DNA of 64,000 nucleotides from Blakeslea trispora (GCA_025331445.1 JAIWNE010000116.1:41621-105620); one strand, 5' to 3'. Shown: positions 1 to 11,667, counted from the stretch's first letter. Notes: generated by a model not told the origin, from the sequence alone. Numbers and translations are program-made.

Positions 1-28
1 CATAAAGTATATTGCTTTTCTTGTTTAC

Positions 29-92
29 CCTTGTTCTTTTGAGTACGCTTGATTTCATTTTCGATATCTTGGATTTTCTCGACAATACCCAT
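29..92 (-). CDS. RBG2: DRG2/Rbg2-type developmentally regulated GTP-binding protein, first exon (partial)
   Basis: Only the first exon lies in the window; the gene continues past the left edge. Reading the minus strand from the ATG at 92 gives 21 codons beginning MGIVEKI and ending RTQKNK, the hallmark N-terminus of DRG family GTPases. The MGI start resembles DRG2/Rbg2 rather than DRG1, by recall of the family. The exon ends AAG-G followed by GTAAAC, a normal donor, and the next codon would become alanine as in the family (KNKA). DRG proteins are translation-associated TRAFAC GTPases that act with DFRP partners on ribosomes. The G domain, TGS domain and C-terminus are outside the window, so activity cannot be judged. 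The start lies 173 bp from the divergent EBP2 start, so the two probably share a promoter. Confidence 0.75.
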
Positions 93-265
93 CGTGTATA
101 CAACTCTATTTGAAAAAAAAGACTTTTTTTTAACTCGAGAAAAAAAAACACCAAAAAAAAAGAAAGTGGGCGTGACTTTGAAAGTGAGTCCTGCAAATGT
201 GTCAAAAAAAGTATTTTTTCTCTCTTTCTCGCTTTTTCTTTTGTTAAAATCAATAGAGCGATAGA
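93..265. promoter_or_regulatory. Probable shared promoter of DRG2-like and EBP2 genes
   Basis: This 173-bp gap separates the divergent start codons of a translation GTPase and a ribosome-biogenesis factor. It is rich in A and T runs, and a CT-rich stretch (about 220-245) lies just before the EBP2 ATG. No defined transcription-factor site was recognised; the shared-promoter role is inferred from spacing alone. Confidence 0.4.
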
Positions 266-1211
266 ATGGAACATCAGCCTGAAAAAGAACCTGAATGGGT
301 TCGCTTAGAAGATCTCGACGAAGAAGACATTGACGATGAATTTGGCGATATGGTGATTGAACAGCGATTGCTTGTGAATAATACAGTAAAATCTATTTCT
401 TGGCCTGGAAATAAAAAAGAAGACTAAACTTTTCTTCAAAGGACGCACTGGAACGCATTATAGAAGATGTCAAGCTAGATCTACCATGGATCGAGACACT
501 GACAGTCACATCAACTCAACCTCTTCAAGTGGCCGATGTCTTTGACGATCTTGCTCGTGAAGAAGCATTTTATCAACAAGCATTGGAAGCAGCACGTATA
601 GGTCGCCAACTGGCAGAAGAAGCAGGCGCTGCTTTCTTTAAACCCGAAAACTTTATTGCACCCATGTTAAAAGATGATAAACAAATGGAAGCAGTGCGTC
701 AACGACTCTTGGAAGAAGCCAAGGATGGCAACGAAGATGCTTTGCGTCGATTACACATCTTTAATAAAGAACAAAAGAAGCAAAAGATGAATGAGCGAAC
801 AAAACTACTGATGCGAAGTAAGTAAAGAAAAGGATAGGATCTCGGCAACGCATGGAATGACTTATTGTTCTTATCAGAGAAAAAGGATGGTGCTCAAGTA
901 GAATTAGAAGATGATTTCAACCTGGATCTAGATGAAGCAGAACGATTGGCAGCTGCTACAAACCCTGAAGCTGGTCAAGGTGATCGCCCTGCCAAAAACT
1001 ATACTCGAGATACAAAGGTAAATAAAGCAAAAAAAAAGCAAAGAACATGATAACTAAACATACATGTTAGAATGCCAAATATGCATTAGGGAAAAGAAAG
1101 AGAGAAGGTCAACAAGGAACTGCTAATCCTGCTAAAAAGGGTATGTCACTTAATAAAAAGAGCAGCCTAAAGCGACCTGGTAAAGCCAAGCGCCAGTCTA
1201 TGCGAAAATAA
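266..1211 (+). CDS. EBP2: rRNA-processing protein EBP2 (nucleolar, 60S biogenesis)
   Basis: Four exons (266-385, 442-817, 878-1017, 1071-1211) join into a 258-residue protein. EBP2 is an essential nucleolar factor needed for pre-rRNA processing and 60S subunit assembly. The N-terminus is acidic (DEEDIDDEFGD). The conserved family core follows: REEAFYQQALEAA, then FKPENFIAPMLKDD and a basic helix rich in K and R. The last exon, starting NAKYALGKRKR and ending in a KRPGKAKRQSMRK-type basic tail, matches the family's C-terminal signature. All three introns are 50-60 nt GT-AG introns and restore one frame exactly. The segment after MLKDD (DGNEDALRRLHIF) looks less conserved than the usual KKFGKQVQ stretch. 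The start was chosen as the first in-frame ATG after the pyrimidine-rich leader. Confidence 0.88.
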
Positions 1212-1233
1212 AGAGAAAAAAAAATAAAACACT

Positions 1234-3983
1234 TTATTTGATGGTGTGTGTCACTTGGGAAATAAGAAAAGCCATCTGTTGAGCTAAATCAGATAATCGA
1301 CTCTCTTGCTCTGTACCACTAAAATGACCTCGATCCAGATCCATATGAAGCAAGGCAGTAGAAGGATGATGATCAGGCATCGAGTGACGAAGGCGAGCCA
1401 TCAATTTCAATGGCTGCCAATAAGCAACACGTTGATCTTTCATGCCACCTGTGATGTAAAGAGATGGCAGAGGGTCGTCTTGAGAGAGACACGGTACATT
1501 CTCATAGGGTGAATAAGATTGAATGAGATCATAAGCCTCGGGGTCTTCTGTAGGATTACCCCATTCAGGGTATTCAATTTGAGTAAGAGGTAAGGCAGGG
1601 TTCAACATGGCTGAGAGGGGGTCCACAAAGGGGACTTTGAGGAGAAGTGCCCTGAAGAGATCTGGGCGCATATGAAGCATGGCACCTACCAATAAACCTC
1701 CTGCACTTGTGCCCATGGCTGTCAAGTGATCCGGTGAAGTCAACTTTGAATCCACCAGATGTTCAGCAACAGCAATAAAGTCTTTAAAGCTGTTCATCTT
1801 GTTCTTCAATTTACCCTCTTCATACCAATCACGACCCAATTCACTTCCACCTCTAAACATAACATGATGTTTTATATATATACTTTTCATTTTTTTCTCT
1901 TCTTGTCATCTTACCTGACATGAGGTAAAGCAATGACCCAACCTCTTTCTAGCAAAGGAAATTGCTCCACGCGGAAATCAATATCAGTACAAGTACCGTA
2001 CGCTCCATAAGAACGCATCAGGACAGGATTTCTTGAAAACGAATGTTAATATGTATGCCTTTTCTCCTTCTTCTTCTTTACACTTACTTTCCATTAAGCT
2101 CAACTTGCTTTTGATGTAAAAGGGTCACTGGTATTTTCTTGCCATCATGAGAAGTGACATGGATCTGGCTACAAGTATACTTTGATTTATCGAAATCTGT
2201 TTTATAACAATAAGTATGCTTGAATGATTTCTTTGGGGAAACTTACTTTTGACAGGTTGTACACGAACAGCAGTAAGTTTTTGAGTAGACATGTCATACT
2301 CAAAGGTAGATTCATGCATAAAAGGTGATTGGATAGAAAAACGCACTTGATCTGTATGAAAGTCCAGATTGGTGCCAGGATAGAGGACACAAAACTTTTC
2401 AGGTAATTTGACGGTGTGGGCTTGACACGTCGTTAGATCATGACAGAGCATCATAGGCAAACCATCTTTTTTACCATAGACAACAATATGATGCTAGATA
2501 TTGTCTGGTTAAACTTTTGATTTCATTCAAGAGCAGAGGCACTTACTTGAAATAGATCGACATCTTCTATTTTCTCTGTAGCCTTCATGGTGATGACATC
2601 CTGCCAATACTTTCTTTCAAGTGTATGATCGGATGTTTTGACAAGCTTAAAGTTAGTGGCACCATCCGCATTTGTCAAAATATAGAAATTATCCTTTTTT
2701 GTTGAAAAAAGATAAATGAGTAAACAATAGACTATTATGTAAAATGACTTACATGATGATGATCCACATAGTATTCTACGCCTGGCACACGGGGCTCAAC
2801 CAAGTGAATAAGGGGTTTGGATGATGTTGAAAAGTCATGATCTGTTGAAACAACTCTGACTTCAGATGAAGAAAGTGTATTGGCGTTAATCTGAATGAAT
2901 TTCTACAAAAAAAAAAGTGTTGGCAAGAAGAGACCTTGTCATAGAGAGATGTCTACTTACATTATCTTTAGAACAAGTAATGTCTACAAACACAGTATCG
3001 TCTAATTCCTCGTAAATCAAAATATCCTCTGATTGATCTGTACCCATTTGATGAGCATATACTTGATAGGGCCTGAGTTGCTCATTAGGCACTGTGTAAT
3101 AGACTACCCGGTTATTGGCCCAAACAAAATTAAACACATTGTCCAAGACTTCATTCTGTATGCATTCAAAAGCTATCGTATAAGCATCAGGACACACAAA
3201 GACACATTGCTTACTTTACCTGTGCCCATTCAGATGAACTGTTAAGATCTTTAAAATGTAGTTCGCCATACTCCATCCCTTCTCGTTCTGTATTGTAAGC
3301 AAATAGTGAATGATCAGGCGAAAGCAATACTTTGCGTACACCCATATTCATGGATCTCAGAAATCCAGTATTCAACAAGACTTGCTGAATAAAATGTCAT
3401 TATTGCTTTTTTAGGACAATCATTGATTTGGTCTTACCTCTGGTGCATCTCTGCCTTCACCTAGCTTTTTTCTCAAATAAACCATACCATAAGAAGATGT
3501 GGTTGAATAGTATTCATATCCATTGGCGACTGTTTTCAGTGGCGGCAGTGAATTGGATACCTGTAACTTGCGCTTCATTTCTTGTAAAATGATCTTTTCA
3601 AGTAACTTGTGTTGACGCATGAATTGCTTTGTATAGCTTAATATATACACTATGTGTTTAGTTTTTTTTTTGTTTTGTTTTATGCCTAACGAGGGTATTG
3701 TCTTCTACTTCTTACGCATTTTCGGCTTGAATATAAGTGTTGATGTGCTAGTTTCAGTTCATAGTTGAGTTTATAACACACACTGCAATGATTTTTTTTT
3801 CTGTTTTACTTGATCTGATAAATTTTCCATCCAAGAAAATAAATCCTTTCTCTGTTTGCCATGATGTATCTGAATATCAGTCACTGGCCTTGACTTTGGT
3901 ACTTTGATGGGTTTTCTTTTATAAAGAGAATAATGTCAAATTCCGAGAAAAAAAAGAGAAAAAAAATTACCTTGAAAAGACAT
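1234..3983 (-). CDS. Oligopeptidase B-like serine peptidase (prolyl oligopeptidase family, S9A)
   Basis: This multi-intron gene encodes a prolyl-oligopeptidase-fold enzyme expected to cleave short peptides after basic residues. The catalytic domain (exon 1234-about 1890) carries the nucleophile motif GTSAGGLL, then KVPFVDPLSAML and EYPEWGNP, then a KDQRVAYWQP segment with the acid, and the histidine in DLDRGHFSG. The order and wording match bacterial and protozoan oligopeptidase B. Upstream exons encode the beta-propeller. The N-terminal exons read VPKSRPVTDIQIHHG, HINTYIQAENA (3716-3747) and YTKQFMRQHK (from 3636), matching the family's N-terminal helix. The start is the least certain part: I place it at the ATG at 3983, giving MSFQ spliced to VPKS. 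Its absence from yeast is family knowledge; here all triad residues are visible, so activity is plausible. Confidence 0.82.
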
Positions 3984-5354
3984 GTTTTAATGAAGTAAAC
4001 AAAGGACGTGCTTGAGAATGATGACTGAGATAAAGAGGAAGAAATTAAAAAAAGGGGCAGGACAAATCTATTGTTTGGCTTGTTACCATGGTAACCGGAT
4101 AGGTCCATTGAATTGAATGACCCTTAGAGCAAGCATTAAAAAAAATAGAAAGAAAGAAAAAAAAAACTTTATATTAAGTCGAAAAAAAAAGTGTATTTTT
4201 ATACCTTTTTTTTAAAAATGATAGTGTCTTGAACTTCAGATCCAGCCAAGTTGATGTTGATCATGCATCACTCAACACGATGCCGATGACTGCGTCCTTT
4301 CCAAAAGAACTGACGTGGTCTTTATTATAGAGATCTAATAGAACAAGGCAACAAAAAGAGTGGAAAGGGAGAGGCCTTTTGACAAATTTCCAAGCTGAGG
4401 CTACTTTGTTTGGACATGCTACTATTAAGCAAAGAAAAAAAAAACTTACCTGGATCAAGCAAGAGATTACAAGAAGGAAAGAGAGAAACAAAAAATTGTT
4501 GCTTTCTAAGGCGTGGCATCAACAACACATGTCCATAACTTCCCCCCTCTCCTGAAATTTAGGAAGAGCAGGGAGAGAGGGGGGGGGAGAAGAGACGAAA
4601 GTTAAACAGATATATCCGTATGATTAGTACAAAGCATACAACCTTTTATTTCAGCCTTCACTAAGCTCAAGCACAAGTAAATCAGTTATTGTTTGTTCTG
4701 AGGATCAACGCATAAAGAATAAGAGCAGGTGACCAAACTATGGGGGGGGAGGACAATAAGATGGATAGTATCAAATGTGTTCCCTCCTCCATTCAGTGTC
4801 ATTCCAGATTCTGCCTGGTCGCCGGCTTATGAGTAGATGGCTTCACCAACAGCACCGAAACAGCCAATATTACCAAACCACTTTATTCGAAAAAAAAAAA
4901 CCAAGGTGCAATGGCGTATAGGGACGGCCATTTTGGATTCTACTCATCTTTTTATTCTTGGTTCCTACAAGTCGAAATGGTTCTAAGCTATATCTCAACA
5001 GATCTACTGACAAGTCCCTCTATAGTGTAAGATCCTAAAGCATCTATCTGTACAGTGCCTCTCCTGTAATTTTCATCGCTGTATTTTCTTTGGCTTTTAA
5101 TGAAACAATAATTTTAACCAGTAGCTAATTTGTTACTGAATAAATTACGTAACTAATGTATTTGAATCAATTCAAGCTTAAAGAATAAGAAAGCTAGTTT
5201 GACTTTGTGCATTAAGCATTTGTTTATATAAACAATACAAAGAAATGCATCAATATAAGTTTTTTTTTTTATGCCAGGAAAGGAGTTTTATTTAACATAA
5301 AAAATCAAAATTAAACCCTTTTTTTTTCTCTCTTCTTCTTTCTCATCTTCTTTT
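3984..5354. other. Intergenic, no recognised gene
   Basis: About 1.4 kb without a convincing gene. On the minus strand near 4560-4260 there is an exon-like stretch with a good donor (GATCCAG then GTAAGT, near 4450) and an acceptor (TTAATAG) about 20 nt further. The short open frames around it have no recognisable domain, so it may be a non-coding spliced transcript or chance. G-rich runs occur at about 4580 and 4742. From about 5290 the sequence turns T/C-rich, forming the leader of the next gene. Confidence 0.4.
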
Positions 5355-5576
5355 ATGCTAAGAAAAACACCCACTTCTGTTTCATTAACCTCAGATGATA
5401 TTGAGCAGTTCAAGCAAGCATTAAAAACAGGACGAAATCCACCCCAAGTGAAAGACATGACTGATGTTGACCAAGTCTTTCATGGTCGGCCATTATCCTT
5501 TTCCACTGAACAACGAAAACGATTAAGGTCAAATACTACTGAAGATGATTTAGTTTATAAGCGTTTTCATTCTTGA
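5355..5576 (+). CDS. CDC26: CDC26-like anaphase-promoting complex subunit
   Basis: This single-exon 73-residue protein starts MLRKTPTSVSLTSDDIEQF. CDC26 proteins begin with an almost identical stretch (MLRRKPT, then L, then DDIEEF), which inserts into the TPR groove of APC6/Cdc16 and stabilises the complex. The rest is short, polar and basic (EQRKRLRSN), as expected for a mostly unstructured small subunit. The start codon follows a long CT-rich leader. The next gene (PCID2) begins only 78 bp after the stop. The assignment rests on the N-terminal motif and the small size, so it is likely but not certain. Confidence 0.7.
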   Translation: MLRKTPTSVSLTSDDIEQFKQALKTGRNPPQVKDMTDVDQVFHGRPLSFSTEQRKRLRSNTTEDDLVYKRFHS

Positions 5577-5654
5577 GAATAATTAAAATAAAAACTTTTT
5601 TTTTTTTTTGCTTTTTTTTCTTGAATTTTCTCTCTCTTTTTTTTTTTCTTATAA

Positions 5655-7078
5655 ATGATACAAGGTTATTTGAACAAATTAAAAGGCAATCTCGGAAACG
5701 AGAATGGGAAGCAACTTGCCTCTCTATTATCTGTCTACGATACAAAGCATACCAAAACATTAGTGGAGCATCAAATACCCGTAAGGAGTTGGCTAGTTTT
5801 TTTTTTTTTTTGCCTCGAAATATCGCCTTTAACTTTCTTTCAAGTTTCATGAATTAGAGAGTTTATGTAATCGACAGTTCGAGTCACCCTGGGCCGATAT
5901 CATCATTAGCCATATAAAAGCAGTAACCATGATAGATCAAGACGATTATGTAGCAGCCTTCGATCATCAAAAAGAAGTAGTTCAGTAAGATAGTTTCTCT
6001 TATAAAGAAAGTCAACCTATTCATTTCTTTTCTTCTTTTCTTTAGAGGATTTCAAAGAGCATTACCTAATTTGACGCGTTGGTGTCTTTTGAGTCTCTAT
6101 ACAATCAACAATGAATTACGTATCATTGCTACCATGGCAGACCAGTTCTTGCCCACAGTAGAAGGTCAGCGCAAAAAATTAGAAGAGGCAGCTAATGTCA
6201 TCAGTAAATCATTTACTGCTTGTGTTACCGATCGTGCTGCATTGAACGTATCCAAGAAACACGGTACTTATTATATGATTGGTATCCTGTTTCGCATCTA
6301 TTTCAAGCTGAAGCAACAAAACTTGTGTAAGAATATCTTGCGTGCTGTCAAGGCAGCCGATCTACCACCTTTGACTTCGTTTCCCAAAAGTGATCGGGTC
6401 ACTTTCCGATATTATCTCGGTCGACTTTACTTTTTAGAAGAAGACTATAGCAAAGCAGAGACTGAGCTAGATTTAGCTTTCCAAGAATGTACCAACAAGA
6501 GTCTCAAGAACAAAGAGTAAGTTGTCTTTCATCAACATAGGATGATCTATAACGTGTTATATTAGGTTGATTTTACAAACTTTGTTACCTGTAAAATTGA
6601 TGCGAGGTATCTTGCCTACACAAAACCTGTTCAACAAGTTCCCAAAGATTGGCCAGTTGTATCGAGATTTAGCTCAGTCTATTCAAAAGGGTCATGTCAA
6701 GGCTTTCAATACAGCCCTGGCTCAATCTGAACCTTTGCTGATTCGACAGGGCACTTATTTTGCCATGGAAAAAGCAGAATCTATTGCTATTCGACAACTG
6801 TTTAGAAAAGTATTTGTCATCATGGGATTCAATACGCGAATTCCAATTGGTACATTTAAGCAAGCCTTGACTTTTGAAGGCATGAGCATTGGTCTAGAAG
6901 AAGCAGAATGGATGTTGGCCAATATGATTTATAAGGTAAATGTGTGTTTGATAAGATGATTATTTTACTCACACTAGAATAGGGTTATATGAAGGGCTAT
7001 TTATCGCATGAAAAAATGTTTCTAGTCTTGAGTAAGGACAATCCATTTCCGCAGGTTGCTCAAGTGGCTCAATCTTAA
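5655..7078 (+). CDS. PCID2: PCI-domain protein PCID2/Csn12 (Thp1-like TREX-2 subunit)
   Basis: At least five exons encode a PCI-domain protein. Exon 1 (5655-5780) starts MIQGYLNKLKG; exons 2 (5845-5984) and 3 (from 6046) splice cleanly into GFQRALPNLTRW. The middle part reads ILRAVKAADLPPL, FPKSDRVTFRYYLGRL and ETELDLAFQ, and then a run starting LPVKLMRGILPT. These are hallmarks of the PCID2/Csn12/Thp1 family, including the winged-helix part near WMLANMIYKGYMKGYLSHE and the conserved ending SKDNPFP. The family acts in mRNA export with Sac3 and Dss1 (TREX-2) and, as Csn12, beside the COP9 signalosome. Length (about 400 residues) is normal for the family. It sits 78 bp behind CDC26 on the same strand. 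Confidence 0.85.
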
Positions 7079-7275
7079 TAATTTAAAAAAAAAATTATAA
7101 AAACTTGCATGATTTGTTTCAGCCAATCATTTGCCGCGATAAAAAAGAAACTCATCCTTTCTACAAATAATCAATATTAAAAAGGGGGGATTTGTTCTTT
7201 CCTCTCTCTCTTTCTCTCTCTCTCTCTATTTTCTTCTTTTCTTTATCCTCTCTTTCTTTTTCTTGTATTATTATA

Positions 7276-8145
7276 ATGGTTCACTGGGATTGTGATGCTG
7301 ATTTAGTGGAAGACCACAAGACATCAAATGAGCGATTGATTGAAATCATTTTAGCCAATGACGGCGAACTCTTAAAAGAATGGCTCGGTAAGGGCAAAGG
7401 TGATGGCAAGAAGGAGCCTATGCTACGTACTGTACTTGAGGAATTCCATCGACAAAAGGCTTTTCATCGTAGAACCACACGCGATATCCGAAATGCTATT
7501 ACACAACTCTTGAAGAAATATGAAGCAACCCATCAATTGATTCAATCAGCTACAGGCGATGCTGATGAAGTCATGGAGATAAAAGATGGCACTCCTCATT
7601 ATCCTAATGGCCGAGACAAGTTTGAAGGTACAGAAAAAAAATTATTCAAGGAGTATATAAAAAAGGTTTTTCTTTGTTCTTAAATTCTATCATTAGCTTC
7701 TATTAAGGCTAAATTTCCTTTCTATTTTGTATTACAACCCTATCTTAAGACAATCAAGTCAGAAGAAAGCAGGTTACCGACCCCGCCCAGATTATCCACT
7801 GAAGCACCTACCTCACCACCACTCTCACCTTCTCCATCACCCGCCATCTTAAAAAAGCCGATCCAGGCCCCACAAGAATCCTTACTCAAGAGACCAAGAA
7901 CGAAAAGGCCCATGCATCTCTCGAAAAGACCACTGGCCTGCAAACCTCAGGAAGAAACCACTCTGTTGAGCTTGAAGAAGAGAAAGCTAGAGATAGAAGA
8001 ACATCGCATTCTAATTGAGCATCAAGCGAAAGCGATTGAACTGTTTGCTAAACATTGCCCTCAAAACCATGGTGAATTAGAAGAAATGGTCAAGAGTTTT
8101 AGTAAAAATGCATTCCGTTCTATTCAATTCAATCCTGTTCAATAA
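7276..8145 (+). CDS. Conserved fungal hypothetical protein with small N-terminal helical domain
   Basis: The start is the ATG at 7276 after a long CT-rich leader. Exon 1 begins MVHWDCDADLVEDHKTSNE and includes LLKEWLGKGKGDG and a helix around RRTTRDIRNAITQLLKKYE. This resembles the small SAM/Myb-like helical module found in many fungal hypotheticals that begin with a W-D-motif and precede a regulatory coiled tail. An intron from GTACAG (about 7628) to CATTAG (7696) restores the frame into SIKAKFPFYFVLQPY. The middle is P/S-rich and the C-terminus is a basic helix (LKKRKLEIEEHRILIEHQ). I do not recognise a named family; a DNA-binding or adaptor role would be inference. The stop at 8143-8145 overlaps the 3' end of the convergent STEEP1-like gene. 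Confidence 0.6.
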
Positions 8146-8629
8146 ATTGATTCTGTTTGAGTTTTGGGAAATACGTCAATCACTGCATTGGGTGGTGCAC
8201 GTCCTTGTGTTTCTGTCAAAGCGCCATCGAGAATATAAGTATAAGGTCCACTTTTACGATGTTCGTTCATTTCATAGGCTATTGTCAATTGACATCCTAA
8301 AGCAAACAGTCTGTTTAAGCAAATGTATCTCTAATTTTTTAGGGGTAATTCTTACTTGGACAGTGGTATCGAAATTGCTTTTCATAACCTTCTCTTCTTT
8401 TTAACAAGACACATTCGCCTGCTTCTGCTGTCAGTTTGTAAGTTCTTCGGACATTAGAAACTATGACAGCGTTATCTGTTCTACGTCGAGGAAGTTGTCG
8501 AAGATCGGCATCGATCACTAATAAAAACTCGGAGCATAGACAATAATAGACATGAAGTGTAGTGTTTGCATCGCCTTGAGTGACGTGATCAGATGAGGAA
8601 ACAATAGAAGAAGAAACGATCTTGGGCAT
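8139..8629 (-). CDS. STEEP1/CXorf56-like zinc-binding protein (UPF0428)
   Basis: Two exons (8356-8629 and 8139-8296) encode about 143 residues. The N-terminus MPKIVSSSIV, the core HVYYCLCSEFLLVIDADL and LPRRRTDNAVIV, and the pair of cysteines in YHCPRCQL completed by the intron, follow human STEEP1 closely, including the C-terminal YILDGAL segment. In animals STEEP1 helps STING leave the ER; fungi lack STING, so the ancestral job is different and unknown, with spliceosome association reported for relatives. The splice site CCA-A|GTAAGA joined to GA-TGT recreates the conserved second cysteine of the zinc knuckle, which supports the exon model. The last seven bases of the CDS overlap the end of the convergent gene. 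A CTTT repeat lies about 20 bp upstream of the start on this strand. Confidence 0.83.
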
Positions 8630-8660
8630 AGCTATTAAAAAGAGGACGTGTTTTCAAGAA

Positions 8661-8662
8661 AA

Positions 8663-8721
<59 letters not shown>
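8661..8721. repeat. (GAAA)n microsatellite
   Basis: About fifteen tandem copies of the tetranucleotide AAAG/GAAA, nearly perfect. On the minus strand this is a CTTT pyrimidine tract just upstream of the STEEP1-like start codon, so it may lie in that gene's promoter or 5' leader. Copy number is likely to vary between strains. Confidence 0.95.
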
Positions 8722-8722
<1 letters not shown>

Positions 8723-8734
8723 AAAGAAAAAAAG

Positions 8735-10700
8735 CTATTCAAGTAGCTCAGCTACTGTCTTTTTTTTTTGGAAAAATACACAGCTAAAATGAAACACCCA
8801 TTTAGAGATACCAATTTTAACTGTCAACAAGGAAAGTATTCGAGCTATAAGAAACGATATCTAGTAAACAACATAAGCCACATTGTTTTATTTTGATATT
8901 AAGGATTTCTCTCTCTTTCATTCTGCAAAAGAAAAAGAAAAGCGAAAACAATAGATGTAACGGTTGACACCATTGTGTCATTTTCTTTTCTGATATCCAT
9001 TTAATAATCACATTTTAAAGCTTTCAAGAAAAGCATCTATTGAACCCCCTTTTTTCATCATTGATAAAAAACAGCTCAAGCTGTCAAAACTCATCATGAA
9101 GAGAAAGCCCCCCCCCCCCTATAAATAACATTTTACAATTGCACTCATTACATAATGTAGAGGTTTTTCTGCCTGTGCAGCTCATCCCCTACACCATGAT
9201 CATCAGATGGACCCCTGCTCAGAAGGAGCTTACTCCACCATCATCTCTTCAGTTGTAATTAAATGTCATAGCGCTCTACAGGAAGAAAACTAAGCAAATC
9301 GTTGAAAAGCAATCCATAACTCATTAAAAGATCAGCTCTGCCCAATGAATAAACTTGCTTAAGCAAAATATCTCTTTGTGCTTACACTCTAAAGAAATTT
9401 AGTCAAACTTTACTCGTCAGTCTGCGTCTTTCATCACAGCAATCGTCAATGGCCGAGATCCCTATTGAGGAACTCGACCAAACTCGAAGCTACCCTAAGA
9501 CAGACGCACTATAATCGGGGTTAGGATGAAGAAAGGAAAAAGGACCCTTTTTAAACTTTTTTTTTCCAGGGATTGAATTGTTTTTTGATAAAAGTTTCAA
9601 ATATGTTAGCTCACAGCAAAGCCAAATTATTTTTTTTTTCAAAGGAAGATAAAGAAAAAGAAAAGACAGACAGTAAAGAGGTCCAAAAACGAATTGATTT
9701 ATTTATGCCGCCAATAAGCTTTTGTTATCAACTCCTCTATAATTAATGTGATACATGCCCAATATCTGAAATATGCGGAGCAACACTGGGTTTCACTGTA
9801 ATGTTGCTCATGATTTTGACCGTTCCGTTGCAACTTGCCTATCAAATACTTTCAGTAAGATGCCCGAGTATTTTTATAGGTCTTGGTTGTTGAGAGATAA
9901 GCTTTGTCTAAGAATTCAAGATGGGTAAAGCCCTTTTTCAGAACTACTAGTCTTCAAAAAGAAATATGCTTTACATAACTCTCTGTTGATTATCTCTCGT
10001 CTCTCTGAAATATCATGGTTCATAAGGTGTTGAGAGTTTTGCAAGTAATAAAGCTCAACAATTACCAAAAAAAAAAGTGTCATTTGCTATAGGGTATTTC
10101 GTGAACAAAAGGTTTCACTAGTATTATATAGAAAAGAATACCTATCAATGCTTTATACTATTCAAAGGGTTTTATGCTTGCATAGATGGAGTCCATGCCT
10201 AATTCTGTTAAATCCACAAGAACGGGTGTAGGGGATCACGAATTTGATCCTAATGTCTATTTTTTTTTTATCCTTAAGAGCCCTTCATTCTCTTGCAATG
10301 AGAGAATGAGTTGCAAATCATAGTTCTATATACAACTAGAGACCAATACTTTTGGCAGTGCAATGAGACTAGTCCTTCAAAGCCGTAAATTCTTAAGCAA
10401 CATGTGTCTCCCTCTAAAGAAAATTAATAAGCTCATTATTACAAAGCATAATACGCATCCTAAGAGCAAAGCAATGTAAATTATCTATAATAGACATCTG
10501 TTCTATCAAACTAGCTTCACGACATTCAAATTGACCAAAGTCCATTTGTTTAAATAGAGGTTTTAATAAAAGTACAAATTCTTTTTTTTTTTAATTGAGA
10601 AATACAAGATAAAATACACATACAAAACACACAGACACACATGCACACATACACGTACATCCACAAACACACATTTGTCCATACAATTTTAAAAAAAAGA
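8735..10700. other. Long intergenic region, nothing recognised
   Basis: About 2 kb, AT-rich, with scattered homopolymer runs (a C run near 9112-9119) and a CA-rich stretch at 10618-10680 ending near the prohibitin stop codon. Both strands hold only short open frames with no protein feature I recognise. No tRNA box A/box B pair, rRNA or snRNA signature was seen. It may hold decayed repeats or a non-coding transcript. Confidence 0.5.
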
Positions 10701-10707
10701 AACCATC

Positions 10708-11667
10708 TTAAGCATTACCAACGTTAAGAAGCATGTTGGAACCGTTACCACCCTTGTTGCTGGGCAAATAGGTGACATTACGAGAGTTGGCTAAGGTGTG
10801 TGCAATTTCCTTACTGGCTTCGATCTTTCTGAAAGCAACAAAACCATCACCAGCCTTGGCGAGGGCTGAAGAAATCATCTCGGCAGCTTGTGAATCACCT
10901 TCAGCACGAATAATAGCAGCCTGCTTTTCTTGTTCGGCACGTTCGACAATGAACTTGGCACGTTCAGCTTCTTGTTGAGCAATTTGCTTTTGTTCAACGG
11001 CATTGGTGAATTCTTTACCAAAAGTCATATGCGTCTAATGATTCATCAGTAAAATAAACAAATCCCCCCTTATTCATGATACTCACAATAGAGACATCTT
11101 CTAAAGCAATGTTGAAATCTCTGGCACGCTTGTACAATTCTTCACGAATCTTGGCAGAAACAACTTCACGTTGAGTAATCAGTTCAGAAGCATCGAATTG
11201 AGCAACAATGGACTTGAGTACTTCGTTACCAATGGAAGGCAAGACTCTTTCATCGTAATCAAGACCCAAGTTTTGATAGATAGAAGACAAGTTCTTGATT
11301 TCGGGACGATGAAGGACACGAAGGGTCAAGGAGACCATTTGCATATCCTTGGAACCTGTGGTGGTGGAAATGTTACGAGGCTTGGTACGTACATCGAAAA
11401 CGACAGCACGTTGAAGCCAAGGCAACAAAAAGTGAGTACCTTCACCTACAGATTCAGAGCGGACACCTTGAATACGGTCGAAAATAACTGCACGATGACC
11501 ACCTTGGACTACGCAAACAAACAAAAAAAAACAGTCAGTTTGTTTATTGATTCGTTCTTAAACTAGGCTTTCTTCATACCATCATACATGGCAGATTGAA
11601 CACCACCAATAAGAAGACCAGCAGGGATAGCAAGCTTGGCGATCTTGTCAAGAATAGCAGTAGCCAT
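10708..11667 (-). CDS. PHB1: Prohibitin-1, mitochondrial inner-membrane scaffold
   Basis: Three exons on the minus strand, starting at the ATG at 11667, encode about 275 residues. The short first exon supplies the N-terminal membrane anchor ([13 protein letters not shown]). The SPFH/prohibitin domain follows: [76 protein letters not shown]. The C-terminal coiled coil contains [14 protein letters not shown] and [12 protein letters not shown], and the end reads RNVTYLPS. The NVTYLPS ending and the length favour PHB1 over PHB2. PHB1 and PHB2 form ring complexes that guard m-AAA protease activity and cristae. No PHB2 gene is seen in the window. The gene is isolated: no coding neighbour within 900 bp on either side. 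Confidence 0.9.

Noticed and set aside
4900..4960. Similarity between sequence near 4925 and the Harbinger terminal repeat (cc-aaatggc-g)
   Set aside because: Only about ten matching bases and no partner repeat, so chance is likely.
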